From a virus: a stretch of 60,448 nt of DNA. Both the position numbers and the translations under genes were made by a program. A model generated the notes under the pieces. The model saw only the letters and a list, made by a program, of their open reading frames with translations, was not told the origin of the DNA and did no database searches. Position 1 is the stretch's first letter. Each line of letters opens with the position of its first letter. Location: positions 1-60,448 of the IMG/VR virus record IMGVR_UViG_3300021479_000021. One strand, written 5' to 3'. Shown here one piece after another: positions 22,862-31,473 of this stretch.

Positions 22862-23188
22862 TTATGATTTAATTACTTTTATATTATTCTGTAAATGTTT
22901 CTCAAATCCCTGTAGTAAGGTTCTATGAAACTTCTCTTCATCTATTAATGATACTAAATTTGTATCTTCCATTTTAGTAAGTTGAGGATAAACTTTAATC
23001 TTATCTACGAAGAAATTAGTTTTACCAAAACAATTTTTATCAAATGTGAGTGTATAATTATCTTTTAACCGTATAATAGAAATGGGCTCTTTAAATAACT
23101 TCTCATTTATATTAACTACTATAAACACCCAATACCATTTTCTACGGTACCTCTTCTTATAGAATTTATATTCAAATAACTTCTCCAT
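22862..23188 (-). CDS. Unknown basic protein
   Basis: 108 residues with a strongly basic aromatic N-terminus (YKKRYRRKWYWVFI). Predicted beta-rich then helical. No family recognised. Confidence 0.6.
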   Translation of the reverse strand: MEKLFEYKFYKKRYRRKWYWVFIVVNINEKLFKEPISIIRLKDNYTLTFDKNCFGKTNFFVDKIKVYPQLTKMEDTNLVSLIDEEKFHRTLLQGFEKHLQNNIKVIKS

Positions 23189-23209
23189 AAGTCTTTTATT
23201 CGTAGTAGT

Positions 23210-23443
23210 TTATATTAACGATTTAATTTGTTTCTCTGAAAAACCCTCCATACATAAACTATAAATATTGTTATATAAAGATCTACTTCCTAATGAACCG
23301 GTAGTCAACTTAACGAAAATCTTCATCGTTTTTTGTTCTACTCTCTTTTCAATTAAAGAAATAAAAGCGTTAGCTGTAGAATAGAAAGATAGATCTTTCT
23401 CGGATTCTTTGATGAAGTCTATTTGTTGTTTTGGTGTTTTCAT
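23210..23443 (-). CDS. Small unknown protein
   Basis: 77 residues, helical and basic. It ends 4 nt upstream... that is, it follows the BACON/T9SS gene at a distance of four bases relative to that gene's stop, so it is in the same transcript. No family recognised. Confidence 0.6.
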   Translation of the reverse strand: MKTPKQQIDFIKESEKDLSFYSTANAFISLIEKRVEQKTMKIFVKLTTGSLGSRSLYNNIYSLCMEGFSEKQIKSLI

Positions 23444-23447
23444 ATCT

Positions 23448-24962
23448 CTATAGTATAACTAATTTCTTAACGGCTCTTCTACCGTTTTGTTTGATAACTT
23501 GAACAAAGTATATCCCGGTAGATAAATCAAAATGTTGATCCTCAGATGTATTCTGTGAAGAAATTGCTGTACCCTTTTCGTTAAAGACACTTATAGATTG
23601 TACATTCGTTGTTGATACATTGAATGAACCACTTGACGGATTTGGATATATTACAAAGTCTTCTTGCGTTGATAATCCATCATTGATCCCAGTAGTAACA
23701 GATTCAGCTGTTTGTGTAATTGTATACTGAGCCGTAACACTACCAGATGTAAGCGTAATTGTCGCCGTTCTATCATATGCTGTATTGTTTAGACTTCCAG
23801 GAACAATAGATAACAATTGATTACCATTAAGGGTAAAACTAGACAGTGATGAGAAATCTAACCAAGAAATATTTATACCAGTAATTGTCCAATTATCATT
23901 TGAAGTAACTTGAACACTTTGTGTGTTAGCCACAATTGATGTCTGATTATATGTAAATGCAACACTATTTGTTGAGACAACCAATGTAGCTACTATAGGC
24001 TGAGCCTTCTGTGTAATGTTAATAGTGATATTTGTTAATCCTGGCGAAGATAGAGTTATAGTTGTAGTTCTATCAGTATTTGTAGTGTTGTCATTTAGTG
24101 TACGAATCCAAAGGATAGTATCGTTAGAGAAAGCTGTACCGGCTAAGATAGTACCAGAACCGTTTTCTATATTTAACCAAGAAGCATCTGTTATAGCCAT
24201 GGACCAATTTGTATTAGAGCTTACCTGAATTTTATTAATATAGGTTGAGCCGTTTATTGTATCACGAGCATTTGAAGCAAAAGTAAGAGCTGTTACAGTT
24301 GTAGTTAAATAAGGTGTTACAGCAACATCTTGCTGGGTAACAGTAAGTGTTATCGTGGTTACACCTGCACTTATTGATATGGTACCAGTTCTTGGTGCTC
24401 CTGTTGTATTATTATCTACATAGAAAGTTATAGAAGTTGTACCAGATAGACCAGAGAGAGTATATGTACCACCAGCTATACCGAATCTCAACCACCCACC
24501 TGTAGAGGTAGCTGTAGCATTCCAATCAGCATCTGAAGTAACAGCTTCTGTATATGTATTCTGTATTGATGATATACTTTTAGTATATTCAACCAAACTC
24601 ATAGTTGCCGGAGAAGCAGTTTGAGTAACAGTTATATCCGTTGAGCTTGCCCCACCGTTAAAGGAAACTGTTATAACACCACTTCTGGAACTTGTTAGAG
24701 AGGGATTAACGGTAACAGCTGACACCGTTACACTTCCTGAACCTGTCCCAGATGGTACACCTGATAATGTTACCCAAGACGGCTTTACGGTAATCGTCCA
24801 TGGCATACCAACAGGTACTGTTATACTGATAATCTGACCCGCCACTCCAGGCGATGCATATGATAAACTACTAGGCAAAACGCCTATCGATACTGCGAAA
24901 CTCGATAATGCTGTCATAAGCATCAGAGACATAACTAATAATATTCTTTTCATGTTTTTCAT
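23448..24962 (-). CDS. Exported BACON-repeat protein with T9SS sorting domain
   Basis: A signal peptide (KRILLVMSLMLMTALSSFA) is followed by about four BACON-like immunoglobulin-type repeats of 95-105 residues, each ending in a TITVTQ-type strand. The last 75 residues are a type A T9SS sorting domain: VIYPNPSSGSFNVS at its start and LSTGIYFVQV near the end, with a basic final KKLVIL. BACON domains bind glycans; T9SS exports host proteins to the Bacteroidota surface. The phage thus seems to place a glycan-binding protein on the host surface through the host's own secretion machine. Confidence 0.85.
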   Translation of the reverse strand: MKNMKRILLVMSLMLMTALSSFAVSIGVLPSSLSYASPGVAGQIISITVPVGMPWTITVKPSWVTLSGVPSGTGSGSVTVSAVTVNPSLTSSRSGVITVSFNGGASSTDITVTQTASPATMSLVEYTKSISSIQNTYTEAVTSDADWNATATSTGGWLRFGIAGGTYTLSGLSGTTSITFYVDNNTTGAPRTGTISISAGVTTITLTVTQQDVAVTPYLTTTVTALTFASNARDTINGSTYINKIQVSSNTNWSMAITDASWLNIENGSGTILAGTAFSNDTILWIRTLNDNTTNTDRTTTITLSSPGLTNITINITQKAQPIVATLVVSTNSVAFTYNQTSIVANTQSVQVTSNDNWTITGINISWLDFSSLSSFTLNGNQLLSIVPGSLNNTAYDRTATITLTSGSVTAQYTITQTAESVTTGINDGLSTQEDFVIYPNPSSGSFNVSTTNVQSISVFNEKGTAISSQNTSEDQHFDLSTGIYFVQVIKQNGRRAVKKLVIL

Positions 24963-24996
24963 AGACTTTTTTGTTTGTTTATATTGTATTTAACGT

Positions 24997-25029
24997 TAAA
25001 ACTAATAAAAGGTTTTCGGATATAATAAC
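24997..25029 (-). promoter_or_regulatory. Shared upstream element of exported-protein genes, copy 2
   Basis: The plus strand reads TAAAACTAATAAA, a short gap, then TTCGGATATAATAAC, matching 12001-12032 in both parts. It lies upstream of the BACON/T9SS gene. Confidence 0.45.
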
Positions 25030-25083
25030 TTTTTTGATATTTTTTCACAAAAATTATATATAATAGTAAATTTCATAGCTTCT

Positions 25084-25443
25084 ATGACTACCGAAAGTGA
25101 AGACAAATATAAGAAAAATCCTGAAACAAACAAAATAATAAAAAATAGAAACTCCTTATATTCAGATAAAATACGTATTTATAATGCCTTAAAACAATTT
25201 GTAATATCACCATTATTCTATTTTTGGTCAGAATTCGATAATTTTAAGGTGAAAGATAGTAAAGGTGAAATATGTGGTTACTATAATGTATACACAGATA
25301 ACAAAAAGACAAAATACTTAGTTATATCAAATGATAAAGTACTGGCTTATATAAGCCTGGAGATTCTCGATTTTGATAAAGCTATTAATATCTCTGAAAT
25401 AGATCCAGAGAAATATAACGAATGGAAAAATGTAATTGAATAA
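25084..25443 (+). CDS. Unknown 119-residue protein
   Basis: A charged soluble protein; a strand-turn pattern with KDSKGEICGYYNVYTDN resembles the IKDSEGYVVMYN stretch of the array-associated proteins, but the rest does not align. Function unknown. Confidence 0.6.
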   Translation: MTTESEDKYKKNPETNKIIKNRNSLYSDKIRIYNALKQFVISPLFYFWSEFDNFKVKDSKGEICGYYNVYTDNKKTKYLVISNDKVLAYISLEILDFDKAINISEIDPEKYNEWKNVIE

Positions 25444-25446
25444 ATA

Positions 25447-25920
25447 TCACTTTTTATAATTTGATAACAGTGCTATTAAAGTAATTAATGAAGTTCCACC
25501 CAAGAACCAAGCAAGAGTATCATCAGTATAAGGTTCTATAGTTTTAAATTCTTGTATATAGTTCTTTATCTCATTAACCGACGTTTCATGATTTTTTCTA
25601 TCAAACCGTATAACATTTTTTAGTTTTCCTTTTATTGTTACTGTTTTCTCTATCAATAATAAACTTGGAATTTTCACACTTCTTGCATATTTATAGTCTT
25701 TTATAACTTCTTCACGATTACTACCTTGTTTAGATATAAGACCAATAAAAAGATGTGAACTATTAATTTCATTAGTATAATAATAATTATCTAATATAGA
25801 CTTTTTAGAGCTTTTAAAAGTACAACTCAATATACATTCTATTTCAATCAATTGCATCGATAGAATCGAAATTATATATTTTTCAGTTTCACTTAATGAA
25901 CAAGAAACAAAAGTTCTCAT
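25447..25920 (-). CDS. Possible TIR-like protein with C-terminal membrane helix
   Basis: 157 residues. It opens FVSCSLSETEKYIISIL, then INSSHLFIGLIS, a DYKYARSVKIPSLLLIE segment, and a final hydrophobic helix (WFLGGTSLITLIALLSNY). The order of strand, helix and surface Ser/Cys loop recalls TIR or SLOG/deoxyribosyltransferase-type folds, but catalytic residues are not certain. Membrane anchoring is well supported. Confidence 0.4.
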   Translation of the reverse strand: MRTFVSCSLSETEKYIISILSMQLIEIECILSCTFKSSKKSILDNYYYTNEINSSHLFIGLISKQGSNREEVIKDYKYARSVKIPSLLLIEKTVTIKGKLKNVIRFDRKNHETSVNEIKNYIQEFKTIEPYTDDTLAWFLGGTSLITLIALLSNYKK

Positions 25921-25954
25921 ATCTTATATAGTAAATGCACTGATTACACAAAAA

Positions 25955-26242
25955 TTACATAATTGATGATAAAGAAGAACTACCAGGAGTGATTGCTGTA
26001 ATACATTCAGAAGTCAAACACTCAGGACAAACATTAGCATTAATATCCATGGGTCCCTGATAGTTACAATTTGTACAAACTATATCAACAGTATCATCTT
26101 CATTAGAATCACACCATAAACACATACCTGGATACGTTGAACTTTCTTCATTAGCATTCATGATCTTGTCTCCACAATGTTCACAATCTTTTGGAAATTC
26201 CATATCTTGTATAAAGCTTTCAAAATTCTTAACATAAGTCAT
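25955..26242 (-). CDS. Double zinc-ribbon protein with capsid-targeting-like N-terminus
   Basis: 95 residues starting MTYVKNFESFIQDMEFP. Two CxxC pairs (CEHC ... CLWC) form one ribbon and CTNC ... CPEC the second. No catalytic domain, so it likely binds nucleic acid or protein. The N-terminus matches the shared targeting motif. Confidence 0.65.
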   Translation of the reverse strand: MTYVKNFESFIQDMEFPKDCEHCGDKIMNANEESSTYPGMCLWCDSNEDDTVDIVCTNCNYQGPMDINANVCPECLTSECITAITPGSSSLSSIM

Positions 26243-26300
26243 AAATAACTAATTTATTTTTAGTATATATGAAATTAGAGCTTATTAAATTATAAGCTTG

Positions 26301-26384
26301 TTGAGGTGCTTCAAGAACTACCTTTTTTGCCGTTATACACTCCACGTAGGTTTTTCAGGCCTACAATTGAGGTGCTTCAAGAAC
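26301..26384 (-). CRISPR. CRISPR-like mini-array C
   Basis: On the minus strand: a 36-nt repeat (26349-26384, GTTCTTGAAGCACCTCAATT then TAGGCC ... AAAACC), a 30-nt spacer (26319-26348) and a second repeat of which only the first 18 nt (26301-26318) are intact. The 5' 18 nt of both copies are identical. The array starts inside gene copy C and ends in decayed sequence. No spacer match seen in the window. Confidence 0.65.
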
Positions 26385-26617
26385 ATATCTATTATAAACG
26401 TTTGAATGTCTTTATAATTCATACGATATTCCTTTTCAAAAATTGACCATACATGTTCATAATCAACATATAAGTAGCTATTTTTTCTATTGTACATCAC
26501 AACATATCCTTCACTATCTTTAATAATAATAATATTATCACAGTATCTTTCTTTTTTTATAGAAATAGTAAACTCACTTATTTTATTAATAAAAAATTCC
26601 TCAGCAGATTCTTTCAT
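26333..26617 (-). CDS. Array-associated small protein, copy C
   Basis: 94 residues, paralogous to the proteins at 5706 and 15937: AEEFFINKISEF, IIIKDSEGYVVMYN, YEHVWSIFEKEYRMN, DIQTFI and the terminal LKHLNCRPEKP encoded by the first repeat. The frame stops in the spacer. Copies B and C share 14 consecutive residues (IKDSEGY...VMYNRKN apart from one change). Confidence 0.7.
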   Translation of the reverse strand: MKESAEEFFINKISEFTISIKKERYCDNIIIIKDSEGYVVMYNRKNSYLYVDYEHVWSIFEKEYRMNYKDIQTFIIDMFLKHLNCRPEKPTWSV

Positions 26618-26621
26618 GATA

Positions 26622-26894
26622 TTATCTTATAAGTCCTGAACTCATAGCATATTCTGGATCAATATCCTTATTATCAAACCAAACATTTAATTGCTGGATA
26701 GCATGGTCTTCTTCAAGGAAATAATATTTATTACCTTCTTTATCTCTAACGAATCTTTTTTCGTGATAATCATACTCATCAAAACTTTGCATTGTAACAA
26801 CAGTAATTAGTTTATCTTCTCTTCGGTAGAGTCTGAAATAAACTTCATTTGAATTTTCAATATTACCGAGTAATGTTGTTGGTAGTGTCTTCAT
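26622..26894 (-). CDS. Small unknown protein
   Basis: 90 residues; charged, with FLEEDHAIQQLNVWFDN near the C-terminus. It lies 4 nt upstream of array gene C on the same strand and is probably its operon partner. Confidence 0.6.
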   Translation of the reverse strand: MKTLPTTLLGNIENSNEVYFRLYRREDKLITVVTMQSFDEYDYHEKRFVRDKEGNKYYFLEEDHAIQQLNVWFDNKDIDPEYAMSSGLIR

Positions 26895-26929
26895 ATTAAA
26901 TATTTTTTCTAAAATGCTAATATAAAAAG

Positions 26930-26955
26930 AAAGTCTGTAATTTACTACAGACTTT
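26930..26955 (-). terminator. Intrinsic terminator
   Basis: Stem AAAGTCTGTA/TACAGACTTT with a six-base loop, just after the gene ending at 26960 (minus strand), with flanking A/T runs. Confidence 0.75.
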
Positions 26956-26959
26956 TTAA

Positions 26960-27652
26960 TTATTTGGACTCAGTATTTTCATCTGGTTTATTCTTACCAG
27001 ATTTCTTTGCTTCTTTTTCATCAGCAATAGATTTAGCCTTTTCTTCTAAAAATTTATTAAGATCCTTCATAGAACCGCTAAAACCACCAGTTTTACTACC
27101 ATCTTTATCAAGTTTTTTATTCTCACGACCAAATTTAGGCATATCCTCAAAACCTAAATCAAATCTTAGTTTTCTATAAAAACTTTCCATAAGAGACAAG
27201 CTGTTACTAGCAGACTTATTTATTTTTTCTAACTCACCCATACCCTTGTATATGATTTCAAAATGTCTTGGTGATTGATCACCTTGCTCCATAAGATTAA
27301 GTTGCTTTAAAAGAACCTGCTGAGCTACAGAAGATAAAAAATCTAGAGAACCCTGATTTTTCGCATCTCTTTCTATACGACTTTTTATATACGATTGTTG
27401 AAGAACATTCTCATCACCATCAAGCCATAGAGAAGCAAGATTGTCTATTATTTCTTTACTATTTACTAAACAAATTGCTAATTCATCCTTATATTTAGAA
27501 ATCTCAGGTGTATCCAAATTATTAAGATCAGGAAAATCTGTTGCTGTAACCAACATACCTTTAGGATTATCACCAAGATCCTGTTCTTTAGCAGTTTCCT
27601 GTATATCATTCATTCTATCTTTAAAATTCTTTTTGTCCTCTTTATCAGGCAT
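26960..27652 (-). CDS. Unknown protein downstream of terminase
   Basis: 230 residues, highly charged and helical, with a Lys/Glu/Ser-rich disordered C-terminus. It follows the large terminase by 47 nt in the same direction. Position makes a small terminase or packaging accessory role possible, but no HTH or family motif is seen. Confidence 0.5.
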   Translation of the reverse strand: MPDKEDKKNFKDRMNDIQETAKEQDLGDNPKGMLVTATDFPDLNNLDTPEISKYKDELAICLVNSKEIIDNLASLWLDGDENVLQQSYIKSRIERDAKNQGSLDFLSSVAQQVLLKQLNLMEQGDQSPRHFEIIYKGMGELEKINKSASNSLSLMESFYRKLRFDLGFEDMPKFGRENKKLDKDGSKTGGFSGSMKDLNKFLEEKAKSIADEKEAKKSGKNKPDENTESK

Positions 27653-27699
27653 ATTTTTATTTTTATTTTTATCTATATTTCTTTAGTGTGTCTGTCAAT

Positions 27700-29928
27700 T
27701 TAATAACCGTTAAACTGATTACTGGAAGGGTTATTAAATGGATTATTTAATGCTTTAGCATAAGAAGCTAAATCATTAAAAGGTCCTAGTTTAATATTAT
27801 ATTTAGATGATTTGTTTACTCTGTTTACAGAATTATTACCTCTTAAAGCAGAGAATAATGATGAGTAGTCAGCCGTACTTATATTAGGATTATTACTTAA
27901 TCTCTCTTCTATTTCATTCAAAATATATGGTGTTTCTGAAAGTAAACTATCACATAAATTATGGAAGGTACTATTCTCAAAAGCTGTTGATAAATTAACA
28001 ATGGACATAACTATATCATCATGTCCTGATTCAGCAGCAAACTGAACACTACCAGCTTTACTTTCCTTTTTAATAAATGTAGACACTTCATGTAGAGTGT
28101 TTTCTTCATGTACAACAATATCAGAAAGTTTCATCCTTTTCTGGTAACTCTTAACAAGGGATTCTTTATTAAGATTGACTTTTAAACCAATACTTTTTTC
28201 TACAGCATCAGCTCTATGTTTGTATCTAAAAAAGACATGACTACTGTATTGATTTCTTCCAAGGAATAAATCTTTAATCTTAGTAGTCATTTCCGAACCA
28301 CCACTATTAAGCTCTAAAACAGCACCTACTTTATCAGGATTAAAAATTTCAAAAGCTATAAGATAAAATAATTCAGTTATTTCAGGCACAGAAATCATAT
28401 TACTTCTATAAAGTCCTATTTGTTCCATATAAAAGAAATCATAAAAATTATCTGGTCTTGTAGGCCATAAATCTTTAGGTTTTATCATTAATCTAAATAT
28501 ATTAAGTACAGAAAAATCTTGTCCTATACCAGTACCAAGATCTATTGAAAAAACAATATGATAATTTTTTATATTAGCTAAAGAAAATAAATTAGGTCTA
28601 TCCTTTATAAATGTTAATCCTGAATAATCTATCATTGTTCTTTGATCAAGTGTAGGTATTTTTAAATGTTCAAAATCAATTTTTCCATTAATGATTTTAT
28701 CCATGAACTGAGCATCAAATATCATTTTATTTCCAGCAAGGAATTGTAACCCGTACTCTTGATTAAATGAGTCTTCTGAACCAATATCAGCTATAGCATC
28801 TTCTTTCCAAGAAGATATATCAGCAATTTCTAACAATCTATATTTTTCTTCACCTCTTTCAAATGTACATTCTCTGAAATAATCTGAAACAGTATTATCA
28901 CCATCTTTTGATACATACGTTTCATTAAACCAGAAAGGTAAATCTTCATACCTATTCAGTATGTGAACAACACTATTACCTTTTAAATAATCATATTTTA
29001 AATTGGCTTTGAAACCTAAATTATTAACCCAATTTAAAATCTCTTCTGCTTTAATATTATATTTAGCACATATATTTTCATCTAATTTTAAATAAGTAAC
29101 AAATCTTCCAGGAACCTGATACCAATAAACTCTTTTAGCATTAAAGTTATTTTTTTTCTTGTCACCAACAGGGCGTTCAGCGTCTTGTAACAATTGGTGG
29201 AATAGATTTAGACCTCGGGGAGTACTTGTAATTATTATTTTAGAATTCTCAAATGAACTTACTGTTGGGTATGTTGTACGATAAAAATCCTCTTGAATAC
29301 TATTATCTACCAAACCAAACTCGTCCATATACAGAATATTTACACTACTTGAGGCCGAACTTGTCGCTGACGCTGAAAGTGTTTTTAGTCTGTTATTATT
29401 GTCGCTAAAAGTTATACTACCCTTTGCCCAGTTATTAACACCAGGTTTTAAAAACATAGGCAATCCAGTATAAATCTCTTTAAATTTAAAAACTATTTCA
29501 GCGATAGTTGTATGTAAGTTAGCGACAATTAAAATATTTCTATTGTTCTCAAAAATACAAGCATGTAATAAAAATATACAAGCTGTTACAGTTTTTGAAG
29601 ATTGCCTGGAAGCCATTATGATGTTGAACCTATTATCAACAAACATATCCAAAATTTCTGCTTGAAAATCCCGTAAAATAATATTTCCGATTGAGCTGTC
29701 TTCTTTTCTTAATAAACAATATGTCTCAGCAAAATATTTAACATCAAATTTACATTTGGTATATTCCATTAATTCCTCTTCTGTGAAATCAAACACCAAA
29801 CCCTCCTTTTTAACAAAAGGCATATTTTTATACCAATATTTTTCATGTCTTGGTATAACAAAACCTCTATCTAACCTATCAGCTATTTCTTTTATTTTTT
29901 CTGTACTAAAAGTTATTTGTTTAGACAT
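27700..29928 (-). CDS. Terminase large subunit (T4 gp17-like)
   Basis: 742 residues. ATPase half: Walker A-type MASRQSSKTVTA (near 106), Walker B ILYMDEFGLV (near 200) and the coupling motif TSTPRG. Nuclease half: IDLGTGIGQDFSV (first acidic site, near 465), VLELNSGG (second) and GHDDIVMS (third). It packages DNA into the prohead. The start overlaps the end of an endonuclease gene by 8 nt. The length is somewhat above the usual 600-700. Confidence 0.95.
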   Translation of the reverse strand: MSKQITFSTEKIKEIADRLDRGFVIPRHEKYWYKNMPFVKKEGLVFDFTEEELMEYTKCKFDVKYFAETYCLLRKEDSSIGNIILRDFQAEILDMFVDNRFNIIMASRQSSKTVTACIFLLHACIFENNRNILIVANLHTTIAEIVFKFKEIYTGLPMFLKPGVNNWAKGSITFSDNNNRLKTLSASATSSASSSVNILYMDEFGLVDNSIQEDFYRTTYPTVSSFENSKIIITSTPRGLNLFHQLLQDAERPVGDKKKNNFNAKRVYWYQVPGRFVTYLKLDENICAKYNIKAEEILNWVNNLGFKANLKYDYLKGNSVVHILNRYEDLPFWFNETYVSKDGDNTVSDYFRECTFERGEEKYRLLEIADISSWKEDAIADIGSEDSFNQEYGLQFLAGNKMIFDAQFMDKIINGKIDFEHLKIPTLDQRTMIDYSGLTFIKDRPNLFSLANIKNYHIVFSIDLGTGIGQDFSVLNIFRLMIKPKDLWPTRPDNFYDFFYMEQIGLYRSNMISVPEITELFYLIAFEIFNPDKVGAVLELNSGGSEMTTKIKDLFLGRNQYSSHVFFRYKHRADAVEKSIGLKVNLNKESLVKSYQKRMKLSDIVVHEENTLHEVSTFIKKESKAGSVQFAAESGHDDIVMSIVNLSTAFENSTFHNLCDSLLSETPYILNEIEERLSNNPNISTADYSSLFSALRGNNSVNRVNKSSKYNIKLGPFNDLASYAKALNNPFNNPSSNQFNGY

Positions 29929-31414
29929 TAATAGAAATTATATTTTTAAAATATTCGAATATTTTATCCTCTATATTTTCATTATATTTTATCCTCAACA
30001 AACCAATACCCTTATTTTTACAATATTCATTCTTTATAAAATCACGATGTTGATTATTTTTAAAAGCCTTTTGACCACCAAATATCTCAACTGATTTATA
30101 GTGTTGTTGACCATCATATTCTATAGCTACATTTAAAGAAGGTATATAAAAATCAAATATTAAAGGTCTTTTATTTCTACAATCAGAGAATTTATGTTGT
30201 TTAATAAACTCTACACCTAATTTCTTCAAAACTTTTTCAGATATTTTTTCACCCTTTGAATTTTTGCAATTAGGACAACCACTTCCTCTTAGGTGTCCAA
30301 TAGGCGTTTGTTTAAATTCCCCATGTTTGGGACAAACAATTATAACATTTTTTTTATTACCAACATATTCTACTTTATCATAAGAAAATAAATCACCATG
30401 AACTTTTCTAGCACCAGCAATAAATTCTTCTATTGGTTTAGGTTTTGGTTTCGGTGTACAGTTACTACAACCATATTTTCTACTTGTGTGTTTATTTGGA
30501 CTCTGTAAAAATTTCCCATGTATAGGACATATAATAATCACTTTTTTTATAGAACTAACATATTCTACTTTACTATAATCATATTTATTCTTATGTATAA
30601 TATTTGCTTCTTCTATAAATAATTCTGTTGGTTTCTTAAAATTAGTATTACAATATGTACAACCACAACCTCTCAAATGACTATTTGGAATTTGTTGAAA
30701 AATATTATTACAAGTATTACATTTTATGGATACTTTCTTTCTACTTTTTTTATAATCAACTAAACTATAATCATATTTTAATCCATGTTTATCAATAGCC
30801 TTTTTAATAAAAGTTTCGGTGTTTGATGTTTTTGTTTCATTTCTTCTCTCACAACCACATTTATTACAACCATATCCTTTTATAAGAGCACTTGGTTTAA
30901 TTAAAAAATTACCGTGCTTTTCACATTTCAATACAATCTTAGTTTTAAGATCAACAAAATTGATATTAGAGTAATCATATTTACTATTTACTATTTTTAC
31001 CTTTTCAAGAAAAGTATCTTTTGTATACTTTACATTTTTTGCACATTTTGGACAATTATATTTTAAATGTCCCTCAATTGTTTGTTTAAAATACCCGTGA
31101 ATTTCACAACCAATTTCAACTTTAGTTTTACTGTTTATAATGTAAACCCTACTATAATCATATAAATCACCATGAACTTTATAAGCCCTTCTCAAAAATT
31201 CTTCTTTATCAATTTTTTTGTTACCAGAACAAGCAGGACATCCTTGACCTCTCAAAAAATTGGATGGTTTAGACATAAAAGAACCATGCTCTTTACATAT
31301 AATTTCAACCTTAGTTCTATTATTTACATATATAACTTTACTATAGTCAAATTTATCACCAAATTTTTCTTTAGCCTTTTTTATAAAGACTTCTTTTATG
31401 TTACTAATTTCCAT
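29921..31414 (-). CDS. Tandem treble-clef / Vsr-like homing-type endonuclease
   Basis: 497 residues. Six or so repeats of about 65 residues, each of pattern F-x-x-KA-x-x-x-HG-x-x-YDYSKV then C-x-x-HG-x-F and GCxxC, make zinc-binding DNA-recognition units. The C-terminal 110 residues are a PD-(D/E)XK/Vsr-type nuclease: FDFYIPSLNVAIEYDGQQHY with the acidic residues and Gln. Such proteins are free-standing homing endonucleases that often sit beside essential phage genes; this one abuts and overlaps terL. Confidence 0.8.
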   Translation of the reverse strand: MEISNIKEVFIKKAKEKFGDKFDYSKVIYVNNRTKVEIICKEHGSFMSKPSNFLRGQGCPACSGNKKIDKEEFLRRAYKVHGDLYDYSRVYIINSKTKVEIGCEIHGYFKQTIEGHLKYNCPKCAKNVKYTKDTFLEKVKIVNSKYDYSNINFVDLKTKIVLKCEKHGNFLIKPSALIKGYGCNKCGCERRNETKTSNTETFIKKAIDKHGLKYDYSLVDYKKSRKKVSIKCNTCNNIFQQIPNSHLRGCGCTYCNTNFKKPTELFIEEANIIHKNKYDYSKVEYVSSIKKVIIICPIHGKFLQSPNKHTSRKYGCSNCTPKPKPKPIEEFIAGARKVHGDLFSYDKVEYVGNKKNVIIVCPKHGEFKQTPIGHLRGSGCPNCKNSKGEKISEKVLKKLGVEFIKQHKFSDCRNKRPLIFDFYIPSLNVAIEYDGQQHYKSVEIFGGQKAFKNNQHRDFIKNEYCKNKGIGLLRIKYNENIEDKIFEYFKNIISINV

Positions 31415-31473
31415 AATCTTTTATATATTATATATCAGAATCAACTTTTTCTCAAAGTCCGATATAACTTTAT

